The notes under the pieces are model-generated. The model was not told the DNA's origin. It was given only the letters and a program-made list of their open reading frames with translations, and made no database searches. A program made the translations under genes and the position numbers. Source: Physella acuta (lineage: Eukaryota; Mollusca; Gastropoda; Physidae). From it: 64,000 nucleotides of DNA. This document shows positions 27,361 through 40,889 of this stretch, piece after piece. Numbering within the stretch: position 1 is the stretch's first letter; every line of letters begins with the position of its first letter. The stretch spans positions 1 through 64,000 of the forward strand of contig NW_026732714.1 of NCBI RefSeq assembly GCF_028476545.1, given 5' to 3'.

Positions 27361-30331
27361 GTAAGAATAATAGGAACTAGATTCTAGATCACTACAGGCA
27401 TGAATGTATTATAATTTTATAATATTATTTATTATTATTATTATTTAATAATATTTATTAAGTTGTTTAAGTTGTTGAAAGCAAGCGCTTGCGTTTTTGT
27501 ATTTACACTTATATTCATATTATTATTAAATTATTATCGATACGAGCCGACCCACTGCGTAGCATGCCGCTATTTATTTAGTTATGGCCTAGATCTAGGC
27601 CTAGTTGTTTTATTTTCTACTTTTCAATAATTCAGAATTTGTGAATTCGACACTACCAATGCTGCGACTAAAAATATCTCCCCTTAAAACACTATCAGTA
27701 GTGTGTGAAGGAAGAATTTCCTCACCCTGCCCCCACGCCCGCTTGAAAGCAGCCCGTCCATGACAACAGTTTACAGATGACAATGAAAACATCTGGCAGA
27801 ATTTGTTACCTCCCCTTAGTATCAGATAGTTTACAGACTAAATTATCTGCCCCTAAAAACTCACTAATTCCACCTGCCTCTCCTATTGTAAACATTCAGA
27901 GTGAACCACAGCTCATCAGACTGGTGGGGGTGATAACGATATGTTTTGTTGTGCACGCCTGGAGAGCGAGGGAGAGGGCAAGAGGAGGGTTAGAGATGGT
28001 GGTGGTGTCCCCATGGTTGGGCGACATAGAGAATGATATATATAGATTATATTACACAGTACATTAAACTCAACTTGAAAATTGAACTAAGATTTTAATA
28101 AAAATCTTCTAATGAAGTATCTAGACCTAATCTAGAACTTATAATCTGTAGAGCTAGTTCTAGGCCCTATTCTTTAATAATATTCTTAACATCAAGTCGA
28201 CCAAAAGACCTACACGCCTGCAGATTGCAGAACTCAGAAATACACTCAACACTGGTGGTGAAGAAGAATCTAGCTAGCTATATCTAGATTCTATATAAAA
28301 ACTACTCTAGTCGGTAAATTAACATAATACAAAATATGGTAGAATGCAAAAAGTAGTATTTAGATAGGCCTACTATACTAACATATCTGTTCAGGTGTTT
28401 TAGTAAATTGCTATGGATAGCCTACTATGCAATGGAATAGGTTAAATTAAAAAATTAAAATTTGATTTCTGACCACGCCCACATGTCTTGCTAATTTACC
28501 TGCAGTTACGTCGTCAGCTAAGTCGACATCAGTGGGGGGTGACTGCTTGCGTCCTACAGTTTTTAAAATTGTTTTTCTAACTAGTGTAGAATTTATCAAT
28601 AATTTATTTATAATTTATATAATAATTTTTCTGTATCGATGTAAAAAATCCTGCATTTTATCGCATTATGATGATTGTGTCAGGTGCCTGACTCCTCCCT
28701 TAAACTGGGGCTGGGGGCTAAAATTGTTTAGTGATTGAAAATTTCCCGCATGCATTCTGCCATTTTGTCAGTTTGCTTTTCTAACATTTTAACAGACCCT
28801 ATCGTAATCACAACCTTTTTGCTGCTGCCTAGTTCGTTTATTGTAACTACTCAACCCAATTCTAGTTGATTATTTAGTTCAGAATACTACACAATATTGT
28901 AAACTATAGGTCTACAGCATATGACAGTCTTGTGTAACTATTTTTTTTTATTAGAGGCCAGAGTACTTAACAAATAAATGTCATGACATTGACTCAGAAT
29001 GAAGATAACATGGTATTTCAGTTTTAGAAGATTTTGTAAAAATAAAATTATACTCACCTATTACTTTTCTTGAAAGCTACATTAAAAAATCTTTTCATTG
29101 AGGTGCACAAAAATTAAGTATTTTAGATCTCACTCAAAGAAATTGGCATATGTTTTTAAGCCTATATTTTTAATTCTCAATTTTCTACTAGACATAGGTG
29201 TACTCAATATGAATAATCTTGCTCATTTGTGTTGGGGGCTTAATATAAAAGTATTGTTTTAGTTTGACCTATCTACTTACTTATGATACTACAATATTGG
29301 TTAACTCCACTAGCTTAATTTAATAGTTCACGAACAGCTGAACAAAGCAAATGAATACATTTATATAAAAACTTTCAAATACAAAAATTTAATTAGTTAA
29401 ATTATATGTAAAATTCTAATGTTGATAGGTGCACTTGAACCTCCATTATATCCCTATCTTAACATTATCTGAATAGTAAACAAAATATATCAGAATTTAC
29501 TGGTAATAGTAGTATATTTTTTACTGAGCACATAGAAAACCACACTTCTATTTTTAATGTCTATGCTAGTTATATTCCTTATAAAATTCATGTACTGTTG
29601 CCATATCATATTTCTCCTAAATAGAGATTTATATTTTTAGTAATAAATATTAGAAACTTGTTCACTTGGCATAATAATTCGCTTATCCTTTTAATGAAAC
29701 AGGCCTTTACAATCAAGTAGTAGGAATTCTTAAAGTTGATATTCAGAAGAATTTTCAACAGGTTGTTTTTATCAGTGTACGTGTTCTTTTTCCGAAATTG
29801 ATCAGAAGATTTTATCATGGTCAATTTTTGATGCCACACTTTATATTGTGGTTTTGATTTTGTATCAAGTCTTTTCTATGCTTTTGTATACATTCCCCGC
29901 CTAATTTTGACTCTGAAATAATTTGGTTTTTCCAAAACAGAAGGTAAGATTTCCTTGACATTTTTGTAACTCGTGGCTTAAAAAATTCTTTTTATTTATT
30001 TGTCTCACCATTATTGAAACACTCACATTTTCTTATAATCATTTTTAAAATGAGTACCTATTATTTGTTTTAAAACAAAACACAACGTATTTTAGGTTTT
30101 TATAAAACTTTTTAATATTGTACATAATTGATTAATTATGGTAACACTGTAGTATGTTTTTGAGGCCATAATTTTACTGCTTAACTCTGTTGTTTTGCTC
30201 TCTTCAAACTTAACATCATGTATACTAATCCAATAGCTGGTTGTAGTTTTACTTTTTTAGTGATGACCTTTAGATAAAGAAATATTCTGCAAATAAAAAT
30301 GATTTTGAAAAAACAAATTTTACAGAACGAG

Positions 30332-33300
30332 ATGAGCCAACCTTGGCTGCAAGAAAATTTTAAGCGCTCTTCAAGATCCAGATCTGTGGAAAAAAGAGTG
30401 AGAGTTGACGAATTCGGTAGAAGCATTCCATCAAGATCTAGAAGCCGCAGTAGTAGTAGAAGCAGGGGAAAAGGTAGGATGGATGAAGATTCTCGCCACA
30501 GCCGTGACTCAAGTCGAAGCAGATCTTATAAAAGTAGAGATAGAAGTAGAGAAAGGGGTAGAAAAGATTTTCGTGATTCCAAAAGACGCAGAAAAAGAAA
30601 TGGCAGCAGCAGTAGCAGCAGTGGTAGTAACAGCTCAGTTGGTGAACGTTTAGTGGCTAGCAATAAGCCAAAGTATTTGAATGCTAGGTTGTTTGTTGCA
30701 AACATCGTATCTAAAGATATTTCAAAAGAGGAGCTCACTAAACACTTTGAAAAATATGGAAATGTGGTTGGTGAGTATTCTTTAAATATTTTGCAGTTTG
30801 TTCTAGACTACTTCAAACTCCCATTTTCCAGCAAGTAATGTACTATGCTTTTGAAAAACATTATTTACTTCTCATCACAACAGAATTAAAATGTACTTTT
30901 TTAATATCTAGTTAGGAAATGCAAAAAAAAATTTGAAGATTAAGTTATTGAATTCTTCCTTCACCTCCTCCTTTTCTATAAGCAATTTTAAAATTGACAT
31001 GGAAAAATCAAGGTACATAATCATATTTTTATTGTTTCCTTAGATGTTTTGGTCCATAAAAAAAACTATGCATTTATACAATACTTAAAAGAAGATCATG
31101 CCAGATTGGCTGTTGAGGGTGAGCATGGCAGTACTTTGAATGGTTGGAGACTTGGTGAGTTAATTATCTCATCTTTGTAAATGTGTCAAGTATTTGATCG
31201 AAATGGTGTATTCTATCTGTATTATACTAACAAAGGCTTTGATAACCTTCATGTAGTTCCAGATGCTCCTGAAAACTTTATGTCCAAAGCCACAAAATCC
31301 CATAATCATTAATCTGTTATGAAATTTACAAAAAAAATATCCTGAAATTGAAACAATCCTGACAACTAAGGCTATGAAAAAAAATTCTATCAGTAACTTG
31401 GCGGAATAAATTTTTTGGTATGGCAATTAGAGCATTTGCTTGCTTTCTGCCTTTGAGCACTTGCACATCTTGTACAGTAAACTTTTGATTATAAAATGCT
31501 TTGTTAACATCCAGGTGACATCGTTTGTACAAAAACCAGAAAAATTATTTTCTAAAATTTAAAAAAATAATCATAAGACCATAACTGTTTTAAAAAAATG
31601 TCTGATAGCTTTTTCCCATTTGTACTTTTATATAAATGCTTCTTTGTGTATCAATTCTTTAGCCAACTACTACCGTGATTCAGCTCTGTAGCAGTGATCT
31701 GTGATTTTTAAGGCCTTTGTAAACTTTTTATGACCTATTATTGGTAGCTAGGATATTATGTAGATTTAATGAAGTTAAATCAATGTCCTGGATAGTACAT
31801 TAGCACTGTTAAGTGAGTAATTATCTCAATCTTTACCCTTTAACAATTTCTTGATCTGATCTATTTCCTTCAATTTGTTTTAAAACTTTGAGACATGATT
31901 AACCCCAGACTGAAAAAACCTGCCTTATTTTAACTAACATTTAACATCGAATTGAATAAAGGCTGTAACTGCATTAAAATTTGTATTCATTAAATTCAAA
32001 TGAAATTTAAATTAATACAATCAAGTCTGAAGATACCAATGTCTTAAAAAGATGCAAGCAATAAATTCAGCAATAAAAAGTCTTAATACATTTAACTATT
32101 CATAGTTGAAAGTTTACAGCTGTAAAGATTTCAAATACAGAAGCAGCCCAAATATAGAAGCAATTCCCAAGTTATAAATTTACATGGAGTTAAATATTAT
32201 TTCTTTTAAAAAAAAATACACATGTACATAAATGATACTCAATAAATGTGTTTACAAATTTAACTTGACTTAAGTTCTTTCTTCAAATTTGATCATTCAA
32301 TTTTTAAATAAATTCATTAGTTTAGAAATAAATTCTTATTAAAAGATACATGCTTTTTAATTTAGATGTAAAAATGGCCAATGAAGGGCGTAAAGAAGCT
32401 GGCGGACATCGAGGTGGCTTTGATCGTGGAGGTGGCTTTGATCGTGGAGGCGGCTTTGATCGAGGAGGTGGCTTTGATCGAGGAGGTGGCTTTGATCGTG
32501 GAGGAAGAGGAGGGTGTGTGGATATTTTAATTTTAAAATACTTAAATTACCCTTAACAACTAGAATTTATTTTTACAAAATATTGCTTCTTGTATAAATA
32601 TTAAAAACTTATCCCTTTAGTTAGTTTTAAGAATATACCTTATTCTTAAAACTAATTAATACTGTAAGAGAACACCACATTCCATTTTCCAACCTGCTTA
32701 TATTGGACTAATTTTAAGATGTATCTATTAATTACACTTTTGAAGTGGGCGTTTCCGTGGTAAAGAGAGATCCCCCTTACGTGATGGCCCATATGGAGAT
32801 CCTTATCGAGGAGGACATGGGCGATTACCTGGTCCATATCCCCCACCTGTAGGGTAAGTTTTTTATTTGTTGACAAAAGATGTCAAAAGTGTATTCTTTT
32901 ATTTGATTCCTTTAGCTAAGTCCTAGATTTTTCGATTCATTTTTACTTGTAAAAACCAAAGCAGTTAAATTGGTAATGTTTTCTTACAGAGAATTTGGAT
33001 TACGTGATCCATTTTATCCTGATCCATATAGACGTGGTTATCCAGATCCTTGGTTACCTCCTGATGATCCTTACAGGTATATTTATTTCATTTATAAGAA
33101 TCCAAATCAAATGGTATAAATATTGTTATTAAAAGGCAAATTATTGCTAAAGTATTGTTGCTACTACTATAAATTTAAAAAAAAAATTATGCTGGAAAAA
33201 AAAAACACTTTTTGAAAGGTTAAGTAAGGAAAATAATAATTGTTTTTGCTCTAATATTACTCATACTTTCATATTATACAGACGAGACCCATATCTAGAT

Positions 33301-36300
33301 CCTTACAGAGACCCATTTGCCTTAAGGCCGCCACCTCCACCTGTGATTGAATGTGAAGTTTTTATCGTCAATGCTCAGCTACGGTAAGGCTCTATACAAG
33401 CAAAAGATTTTTCCCCCAATTTATCCAATTGCACAGTTTTTTGCAATTTATGTCAGGAATTTATATTTTATTGTTATTTTAATAGAAACATGAGTGCATA
33501 AACACAAATGGTTTATACATGTAATTTCTGATATTCACTTACAATAGAGCTTATGGTGAAGCAGTGGAACGTCGCGTCAAAGAGCAAAACATTATTACAG
33601 CCTTGTCTGTAATTCCTGAGGGTCGAACAGCTCCACAAATGGTTGAAGAGCTGACTGCCAGGGATGGTCTTTTTGCTGTTTTCATTAACCCTCAAAATGA
33701 AATTCACAGATCACTGACACTCAACATCTTATATGGTGTTCCACAGGGTAAGTGCTTTGTATATCTGGTGAACATTTATTTATCTTAATTGATTTGCATT
33801 TTAAATGTTCGCCTTACAATGAAATAATTTTTTGAGATATCACTAATCGCAAACGAATTCTGAACATAAGCCTACATTTCTACCTGCAACAGTTTGTCAC
33901 AAGCAGGTTAGGTATTAGTTAGGCTAATTAATATTAGTAAAAGATAAAATATAATTAAGGAGAACATTCTCTAGTCAGTGGAGGGTACAATGGTACATCA
34001 TAGAATAATTTGTACTACGAGCTATGGAATTTGACATCCCATTCAATTGTTACACACAGTGATTGATGCTGTAATTAAACAAAACAGTGTGAAAAAGCAT
34101 ACAACTGAATGAAAATACACGCCTACACTTGTGCAATATGTGTCTAGAGTTCAGTCAATTATCAACACCATATACACACAATGATTCTGGAGACTGCACC
34201 TGGATTACAAAGAGAGGAAATCTATCTGGCAATCTTAGAAACAGCATACATTCCAGTACAATAATAAGATGGGCACATTTCACTATTTCATAACACTGCC
34301 ATGAACATCAGAAAGAATAAACAAAATGAGAAACAATTCAAGGGACTTTTTTAATTTTCCCCCATTTTTAGTCCATTCCCTATGTCCGTTATTTCTGCGC
34401 ACCGATATACAGTTTGTTCTACAGGGCTATTTCGCAGGTATTCAGCCTTTGATCTTCTATGCGAATTTCAAATAAGTTACCGTTGTACGTCTTACCCGAA
34501 AGCCATACTTATTTTGAACGCTGTTCGATGCTTTTTTTATCTGAATTAAAAAAATAAAAATAAATAAAAACATAATGGAGAGATGCACACATGTTCATTT
34601 AAAACTATGCATGCTGCACACAAGCCGCATACTGTTAACATCTGAATTATTTCATCCAATATATCCTCTTCATCCTGCTAATCATAAAATATATTTTTCA
34701 ACAATTAGTACTTGTTTGGTGTTTTTCTTAGTTGCCTTTCTCAAAAGCTATCATCTTCATTTTAATATAGAATGTGTGTTTTATAATTTATTGTATGTAT
34801 TAAGCGGGAAAAAAATTATAGTATCAATTTTCTAAAAAATTAGTAGTCCATTTTTAGTTTGTATTCATTTTATTTTTATATCAAGGTAAATTGTTAAATG
34901 TCTCATAAAAATCTTAGAATGACTGAATTAAAAATATCAGGAAGTCATTATTACTTTTATTTTTTTTAATCAGTTTAGACAGTGATGGTTGGTGATTTTG
35001 ATAAAAACTGGGTTCAATTAAGCTGTAAAGCTTGCTTAGGGTAACAATTTTAAAAAACATAAAATAGTTTTAAACACAATATACCTTACACCAGTCTTAG
35101 TAATACTGCGATTGATTTTGACATTTTCTGAAGTCCTTAAAGTTGGGATTCTTATTTGTTTAATGTTAAAAATAATAAACATTTTATATTTTTTTTTAAA
35201 ACACTGATCTATTTATGAAATGCATTTTACTTGCGCGACTTAAGTATAGCCTGCCGCCGTCTTTGTTTTTTAAAAATTGTTTATTTCACTTAGATTTTCG
35301 TTTCTTCGTGAAGATCTTGATCTAACAAGAAATTTCTTGTTCTACACTGCACACGACCGTTATCGTATTTGCTGTGCCGTTTCGTTTATTTTTTCGAACT
35401 TACCAGACTAGTGTGTGCACATTTTGATATTTTTTACAAAAAATAATACAAGTCTATTTTTGCGCCCCGATTTTTACCCAATTAAAATTTGGTTCGTGTA
35501 AATGTACCTATGATGCGACAGCAAGCAACCATTACATTTTGGTTTTTATCTGACTAGTATTTGTAAGTAATTTTTCCCGATAAGACACTTAAAGATTTTT
35601 CAATACTCAAAAAAATATTTAGGCAGTATAGCTCTTGAATGCAACAAACTAGTAATTTTAAGTGATTCACCAGTAAAGGATTTTAATCATTAACAACTTA
35701 ATTGTATGTGCCTGTATGCCTCTTTGAAAATTGCATTTCCTTGTTGGACAATTTTTAGCTTTACTTTATTGAATTTTTAAACTCCAAGTAATGAAATCTT
35801 GTGATCTAGTATATCAAACACATTACAAACTAAATTAATGTAGTTCAGCCAAGGCTATTTGTACTTTCCGCATAAGAAAATGCCTTAGCTGTTAGCTGCG
35901 TAATGTTCGTCATATGAAACTATATACCAACCGATGGACTTAGCTTACTGTGTACGCTACTTTTAAACAGCATATGCTGTTACCAAACTTCGTGGAGAGC
36001 ATAACTCTTTGTGTCAAACACAGCAGTAGGTAATATTGAATAGGAATAGCTTGCTTTCAACTGTTTAAAAATGTAGGCCTTCTATCTACATTTTTAATAA
36101 ACTGTTTAAATAATTAAAACTAATAGTAATATTCTCTTTATCTCCTTGAAATATTAGATTTGTGCTTAAAGTAGAATGTTGTATTTGTCATCTATATTTT
36201 CATTATGAAACCTACAGTAAACTTTTTTTATCTTTCTTTTTTACAGAGCACAGGAACATGCCACTAGACGATGCTATCATGCTAATTGGTCGCAGTTTTG

Positions 36301-37522
36301 AAAAATATGTTGAAGGTTTGCGGGAAAAAGCCAAAGCTGCTGCAACTCCTTTGGTCGCAACTGCAGCACCTATATCTACTCGAGTCTTTTTGCCAGCTTC
36401 AGCTGAAGTTGCTTATCTGCTTAATCTTTTAGCAGACAATCGAGCTTTAACAGTTGATGAATTAAATACTGTTATCAAATATCTTCAAGAACGTCGTGAC
36501 AAATTGATTGATGCTGAAAGTCGTCCTATCGTTACAGATGGTAAGTCTTAACATTTTGATTACTAATTACTCCAACTCCTACTGAACACTTATTGGCGAA
36601 TAAAAACTCATAAGCTAGTACAAGCCCAGTCTGTGCTAACTAATCATGTTTTCATATATTTAGTATTGATTTCCCAGCAAAATTTCCTGGCAGACTCCAT
36701 ATCTGAATAGTTGCTCAAGTATAACAATTCACACTATAAAAATATTTGTTGTTGTAAAATTAATTAATGGAACATTGCTGTATTTTAATTATTGAGTCTA
36801 AGAAGTACCTAACTGCAGTAAAGCCAACTTTATTTTATATGTAAAAAATGTTAAATATTTTTAGACAAATAATGTGTAATTTTATTCAAAGATAACATTA
36901 ATTTAGAAGTGCTTTTTCCCTGTATCCAACAGATGGTTTAATCAAGCCTGTTCCAGTACAGCAGCATACAGAGGTCCCTGAAGTCCCTAAACCTGCCCCT
37001 TCAACTGAAAGTGCTCAACAGGCTCTTAAGAACAAAATTCTTAGTATTTTTAGTAGTGCTGGTGGTAGTATTCAAGGAGTTCCGCCAGCTAATGGTGCAA
37101 CACAGCTTCCCTCTGGGACACCAGCTCCAGCTCCACCACCACCCCCTCCTGCTGCACCATCCAGTGCCAGCCTGATCAACTTTGATAATCCGAATGTACA
37201 GAAGGCACTTGATAACCTTATTCAGAGTAGCCCTAACTTGTTAAAAAATATCACCACCAAAGTTTCAACAGCTCAGGTGGGTGCACAGAATGTCCCACCC
37301 ACAACATCTCAAGTTGGACCTTCAGGTGGGTATAGTCAACCTGGTGGGATGATGCCTAGCATGGTGCAAGGTAATCAAAATCAAGGCCAAATCAGACCTC
37401 AGTCTGGGTATGGAGACTTTCAAGGTAACATGGGAATGCAGGGTCCTCCACCAGCTGGATTTCATATTCAAGGATATCAAGGAATGGGACGAGGGGGTGG
37501 GCCTCCGCCTCCCAGATATTAA
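30332..37522 (+). CDS. NCOA5: Nuclear receptor coactivator 5 (NCOA5)-like protein with RS region, RRM and RGG repeat
   Basis: NCOA5 is a nuclear coregulator whose C-terminal half has an anticodon-binding-like fold. Nine exons join in frame: 30332-30770, 31044-31154, 32366-32513, 32746-32853, 32990-33076, 33282-33383, 33548-33747, 36247-36540 and 36933-37522, giving 692 residues. In order: an RS-rich segment (about residues 10-100); an RRM (about 119-195) with RNP2 LFVANI and RNP1 KNYAFIQY, the latter across an exon join; an RGG region with five GGGFDR-type units; a Pro/Asp/Tyr-rich linker; and the NCOA5 core from [20 protein letters not shown] through [33 protein letters not shown] and [16 protein letters not shown]. 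The tail has [27 protein letters not shown] and a Gly/Pro-rich end, as in human NCOA5. The start ATG is six bases after a TTTTACAG acceptor, so the 5' UTR is spliced. Confidence 0.94.
32410..32510 (+). repeat. 18-bp coding tandem repeat encoding GGGFDR units in NCOA5
   Basis: Five near-identical 18-bp units (GGTGGCTTTGATCGTGGA with synonymous changes such as GGC/GGT and CGA/CGT) encode the RGG-type repeat in the third NCOA5 coding exon. The unit keeps the reading frame, so copy number can vary without a frameshift. Confidence 0.9.
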
Positions 37523-37548
37523 CATAAAGTATCCACTATTGTTTCCCA

Positions 37549-37554
37549 AATAAA
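37549..37554 (+). terminator. Poly(A) signal of NCOA5
   Basis: AATAAA lies 27 bp after the NCOA5 stop, in TTTCCCAAATAAAGACACT. Additional AATAAA hexamers near 37762, 37958 and 38144 could serve longer transcripts. Confidence 0.55.
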
Positions 37555-39599
37555 GACACTTTTTAGCATTTTAATGAAACTGAACATTTTCTAGAATGAA
37601 GTTGCTTTGATATTTGGTTTCATATGAATTAGGGCTATGGTACAACATACGAAGTACAAGTATTACTGTTGGCTAAAATACCAATGGCTCTCTTTTACTT
37701 AGACCTAGGATGTTGTTGCAATTTATGTATATTTGCTTGTGTCAATCTGGATTGTGGCAAAAATAAACATTTTAAAATGTGCTGTTGTACTCAGTTATGC
37801 TATTTGAAACTTTTGATTGATTTTGTTGATCAAATGAAATTTTTTTTTAAAAATTCATCTCTCAACCACCAGAAATAATAGCAAACTGGAAGACATTTTA
37901 GTACATTACATTGGCCATAATCATTTTTTTTTTAAATATCTCTAAATTGTTTGATTAATAAATATATGTTTAAAAAGTATTAGAAATGATTTTGTTGTTA
38001 TTATAAAGTTTATTTACACCTGTTTACTGAAATATAGCACACAGTAGTGTATTGTTATTATTTACTTCAGTTGAACTAAAAGTGGAAACTGCACTTTGAA
38101 TAGGAAAATGTGTACTTGTTTTCTTTAATGTACCTGTAATGTAAATAAAAATAATTAACTCAATAGTTGGCTTGTGTTTCACTTTATAGATAACTTGTAA
38201 ACAGCTGGAGCCATTTTATGTTGAATTTTAAAAAGCTGGTATTTAAACACTTTGGATAGTAATGGTACCATATAGTTTTCTCTTGTAGGGAAATATTTAA
38301 GCTCTCTAAAACCGTGAAGTGGTAGCATTCACATCTATGCACATGACAAAAAAATTTTAAGGAGCAACCATAACACCACCATATAAATACTAATTTATAT
38401 TTTTTGAATGAAGTTATACTTAGCACAGCATTATAATAATAAATTAACAAAAGATTCTCTATATTGATTATTTGTTTGCTCTAGTTTTGCTATAAGTTAC
38501 TAATCTAGTACTCTAAAATCTCTAATAGAATTTCAGTAATCAACCTAATAAATACCATTTTTTGTTTTACTCATATTAATGAATCTATAAAAGAATACCA
38601 TACTTTTTGTATAAGTTTACACGATAAAGGTTAACTCAGTTAAACTAAAATGCTTATTCTGGTAAAATGTAAATAAAAACTTACCCAAACAATTTGACCC
38701 TCGCACCCCCATTTTGAAAGTAAGAAGTGGATTTGTTGTTTCAGAATAATTAGGTCCATATTTATGAAGACTATGGACAGCTGTCCATTTTAAGTCATAT
38801 TTGCAGTGCATATTTTTCATCTGCTTAGAGTTTTCTCTCATAAAATTTTTTATGTACCAATATATGTGTTTGATCAACTGGCTCTGTGATATTGCATACC
38901 CTGTGTATGTAATAAATGTATGTATATGTTGTATACAGAGGACGGCTCTCAACAGTAGCTGATACAATTGGGACACCTCACAACTGGATTATGCTTTACA
39001 CTTCATTTAACTTTAACCTAGCTGCTATTACCTTTAGCTGAGCTCCTTCATTAATTTATTGACGTAAAAATTGTATGTTTTTGATAAAGTTAACACTGAT
39101 TGACAAAATGTTCAAACTTCTTACTAAAGTTGATTGTTGTAAGTGCTGTAATTACAACAAGCATATTGTTTTTTCTCCAGATCTTTGTGAAATACAACAA
39201 TCAAATCTCAAATCCTCCATGCTTGAAGCATGGGCAGTAAAGTGGTCCTAAAGTCAGCTAAAGCATCCCATGTATATTTACATCACAACCTGCTAGTCTT
39301 CTGTAGATAAACTGCATGGAATGGTAATTATAAATCACATTGGACATGCATCAGCCTTGTTAGAATCTGACACATCATACTTTGTACTTTGGTTTTTCCT
39401 TGTAGAAAAGAAATGTTTTTATGTCACCAAAAATCTTTTTACAATTTGAACAACTCTTTTAACAGAAATTGTGTAATGAAATTTCATTTGGATCGAGAAC
39501 TGATGGAGTTTTAAAAAATTTTTTAACAGTAAGTACTTGTTTTATCCTATTTGTCTATCGACTGCTCCAAGAAATAGTTTACATAATTGGTGCTAGGAA

Positions 39600-39834
39600 C
39601 AGTGGCGTAGCGAGGTTGGGTGTCACCCGGTGCGACACTAAATGGTGTCACCCCCCCAGAGGCGTAGCGACCCTTCCCGGGGACAAACTTTCAAGTTTTC
39701 GATTTGCACCCCCCCCCCCTCAAGTATTTCTCTATATATTTTGCTATTTTTTGCCTTGGTGTCACCCCCTAAATGGTGTCACCCCCCTAAATGGTGTCAC
39801 CCCCTAAATGGTGTCACCCGGTGCGGTCCGCACG
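39600..39834. mobile_element. hAT-like short element, CAGTGGCGTAGCGAGG family, lacking the right terminal repeat
   Basis: The left end CAGTGGCGTAGCGAGG is intact and the copy follows the family sequence up to GGTGCGGTCCG, then stops before the CTCGCTACGCCACTG end. Exact 8-bp repeats GCTAGGAA still flank it (39592-39599 and 39835-39842). The CCCTAAATGGTGTCACC segment is repeated three times inside. Confidence 0.85.
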
Positions 39835-40339
39835 GCTAGGAAGTTGCATAATAATGACTAATTTTAAAATTATCAGCCCTAAACCACAGTGTTTTTCCCA
39901 TGTTATTTTGGAAAAGACCTATGCATTGAAATAAAAATAAATTTACAGTAGTGTAAACGCATTTCAACATTATTTTTTCTTTATTCCCATTGACTACACC
40001 AAGCAGAATAAATATTCAATCTACCACACATTTTTGGGTGGAACTGTCTACCTTTTTTCACATTTCAGAATGATCGAGGAATTTGATTAGGCCAACTTTC
40101 AAACAATATAGATTAGACCTTATTGTATCATTGAAAACGAACCCACGTTTACCAACAGCCAATCTAAAACTTAAAATCCATTCATTCAATGTATAAGTTC
40201 AAAGAATTTTTAAAATGAAAGTTAGTTTGTTAAAGTTATAAATAATTAATGCATTAATATGTAACATAAGTATTTTATCACCATTTAGTATTTGAGAAAA
40301 TTAAAGTTAATTCTTTTGCTGTGAATTCATGGGTTGTCA

Positions 40340-40484
40340 TATTATAATGTTGTGTACCAGGGGGGGTGGGGGGGGGGGGTGGGGGGGGGGGGGGGTGGGG
40401 GGGTAGTTTTTATAGGTGAGATGGTTAACTATATGGGGAGGGGGATTAAAAATGTGATGTGGCATATGTGATGTGGCATACATT

Positions 40485-40559
<75 letters not shown>

Positions 40560-40708
40560 GTATGTATATAAATACTGAATTTTAAATATGTGTATAAGTA
40601 GGATGTTAGAGTTGGCTACATTGTTCTGGGGGTAGGGGGTGGCAGCTTTTTGTGATAACGTAAGACAATGCTACAATAGCATGATGCCATTTATGTATGG
40701 TCCAAAGA
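40340..40708. mobile_element. Decayed copy of the GGGGTCGTCC element family, interrupted by G and TA tracts
   Basis: The right part has GGCAGCTTTTTGTGATAACG and ATGCCATTTATGTATGGTCC, which resemble the family's right end. A long G tract and a (TA)n tract lie in the middle. The left limit is uncertain. Confidence 0.4.
40494..40557. repeat. (TA)n microsatellite
   Basis: About 32 uninterrupted TA dinucleotides next to a long G tract. Confidence 0.98.
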
Positions 40709-40889
40709 CAACGCTCTTAACTTATTTTGCCCCGGATTTTTTCAATTTCCCAGGTGACGTCTATGATGAGAAAGAAAAGGTTTTTGTCTACAGCAGAGGA
40801 GGATCAATGTCTGCTGATGTTTGGGAAATGACACTTTGCTACATTTGATAGTCAGGATAGCCAGGGCAAAGTGTGGAGTTGGTCCTAGA

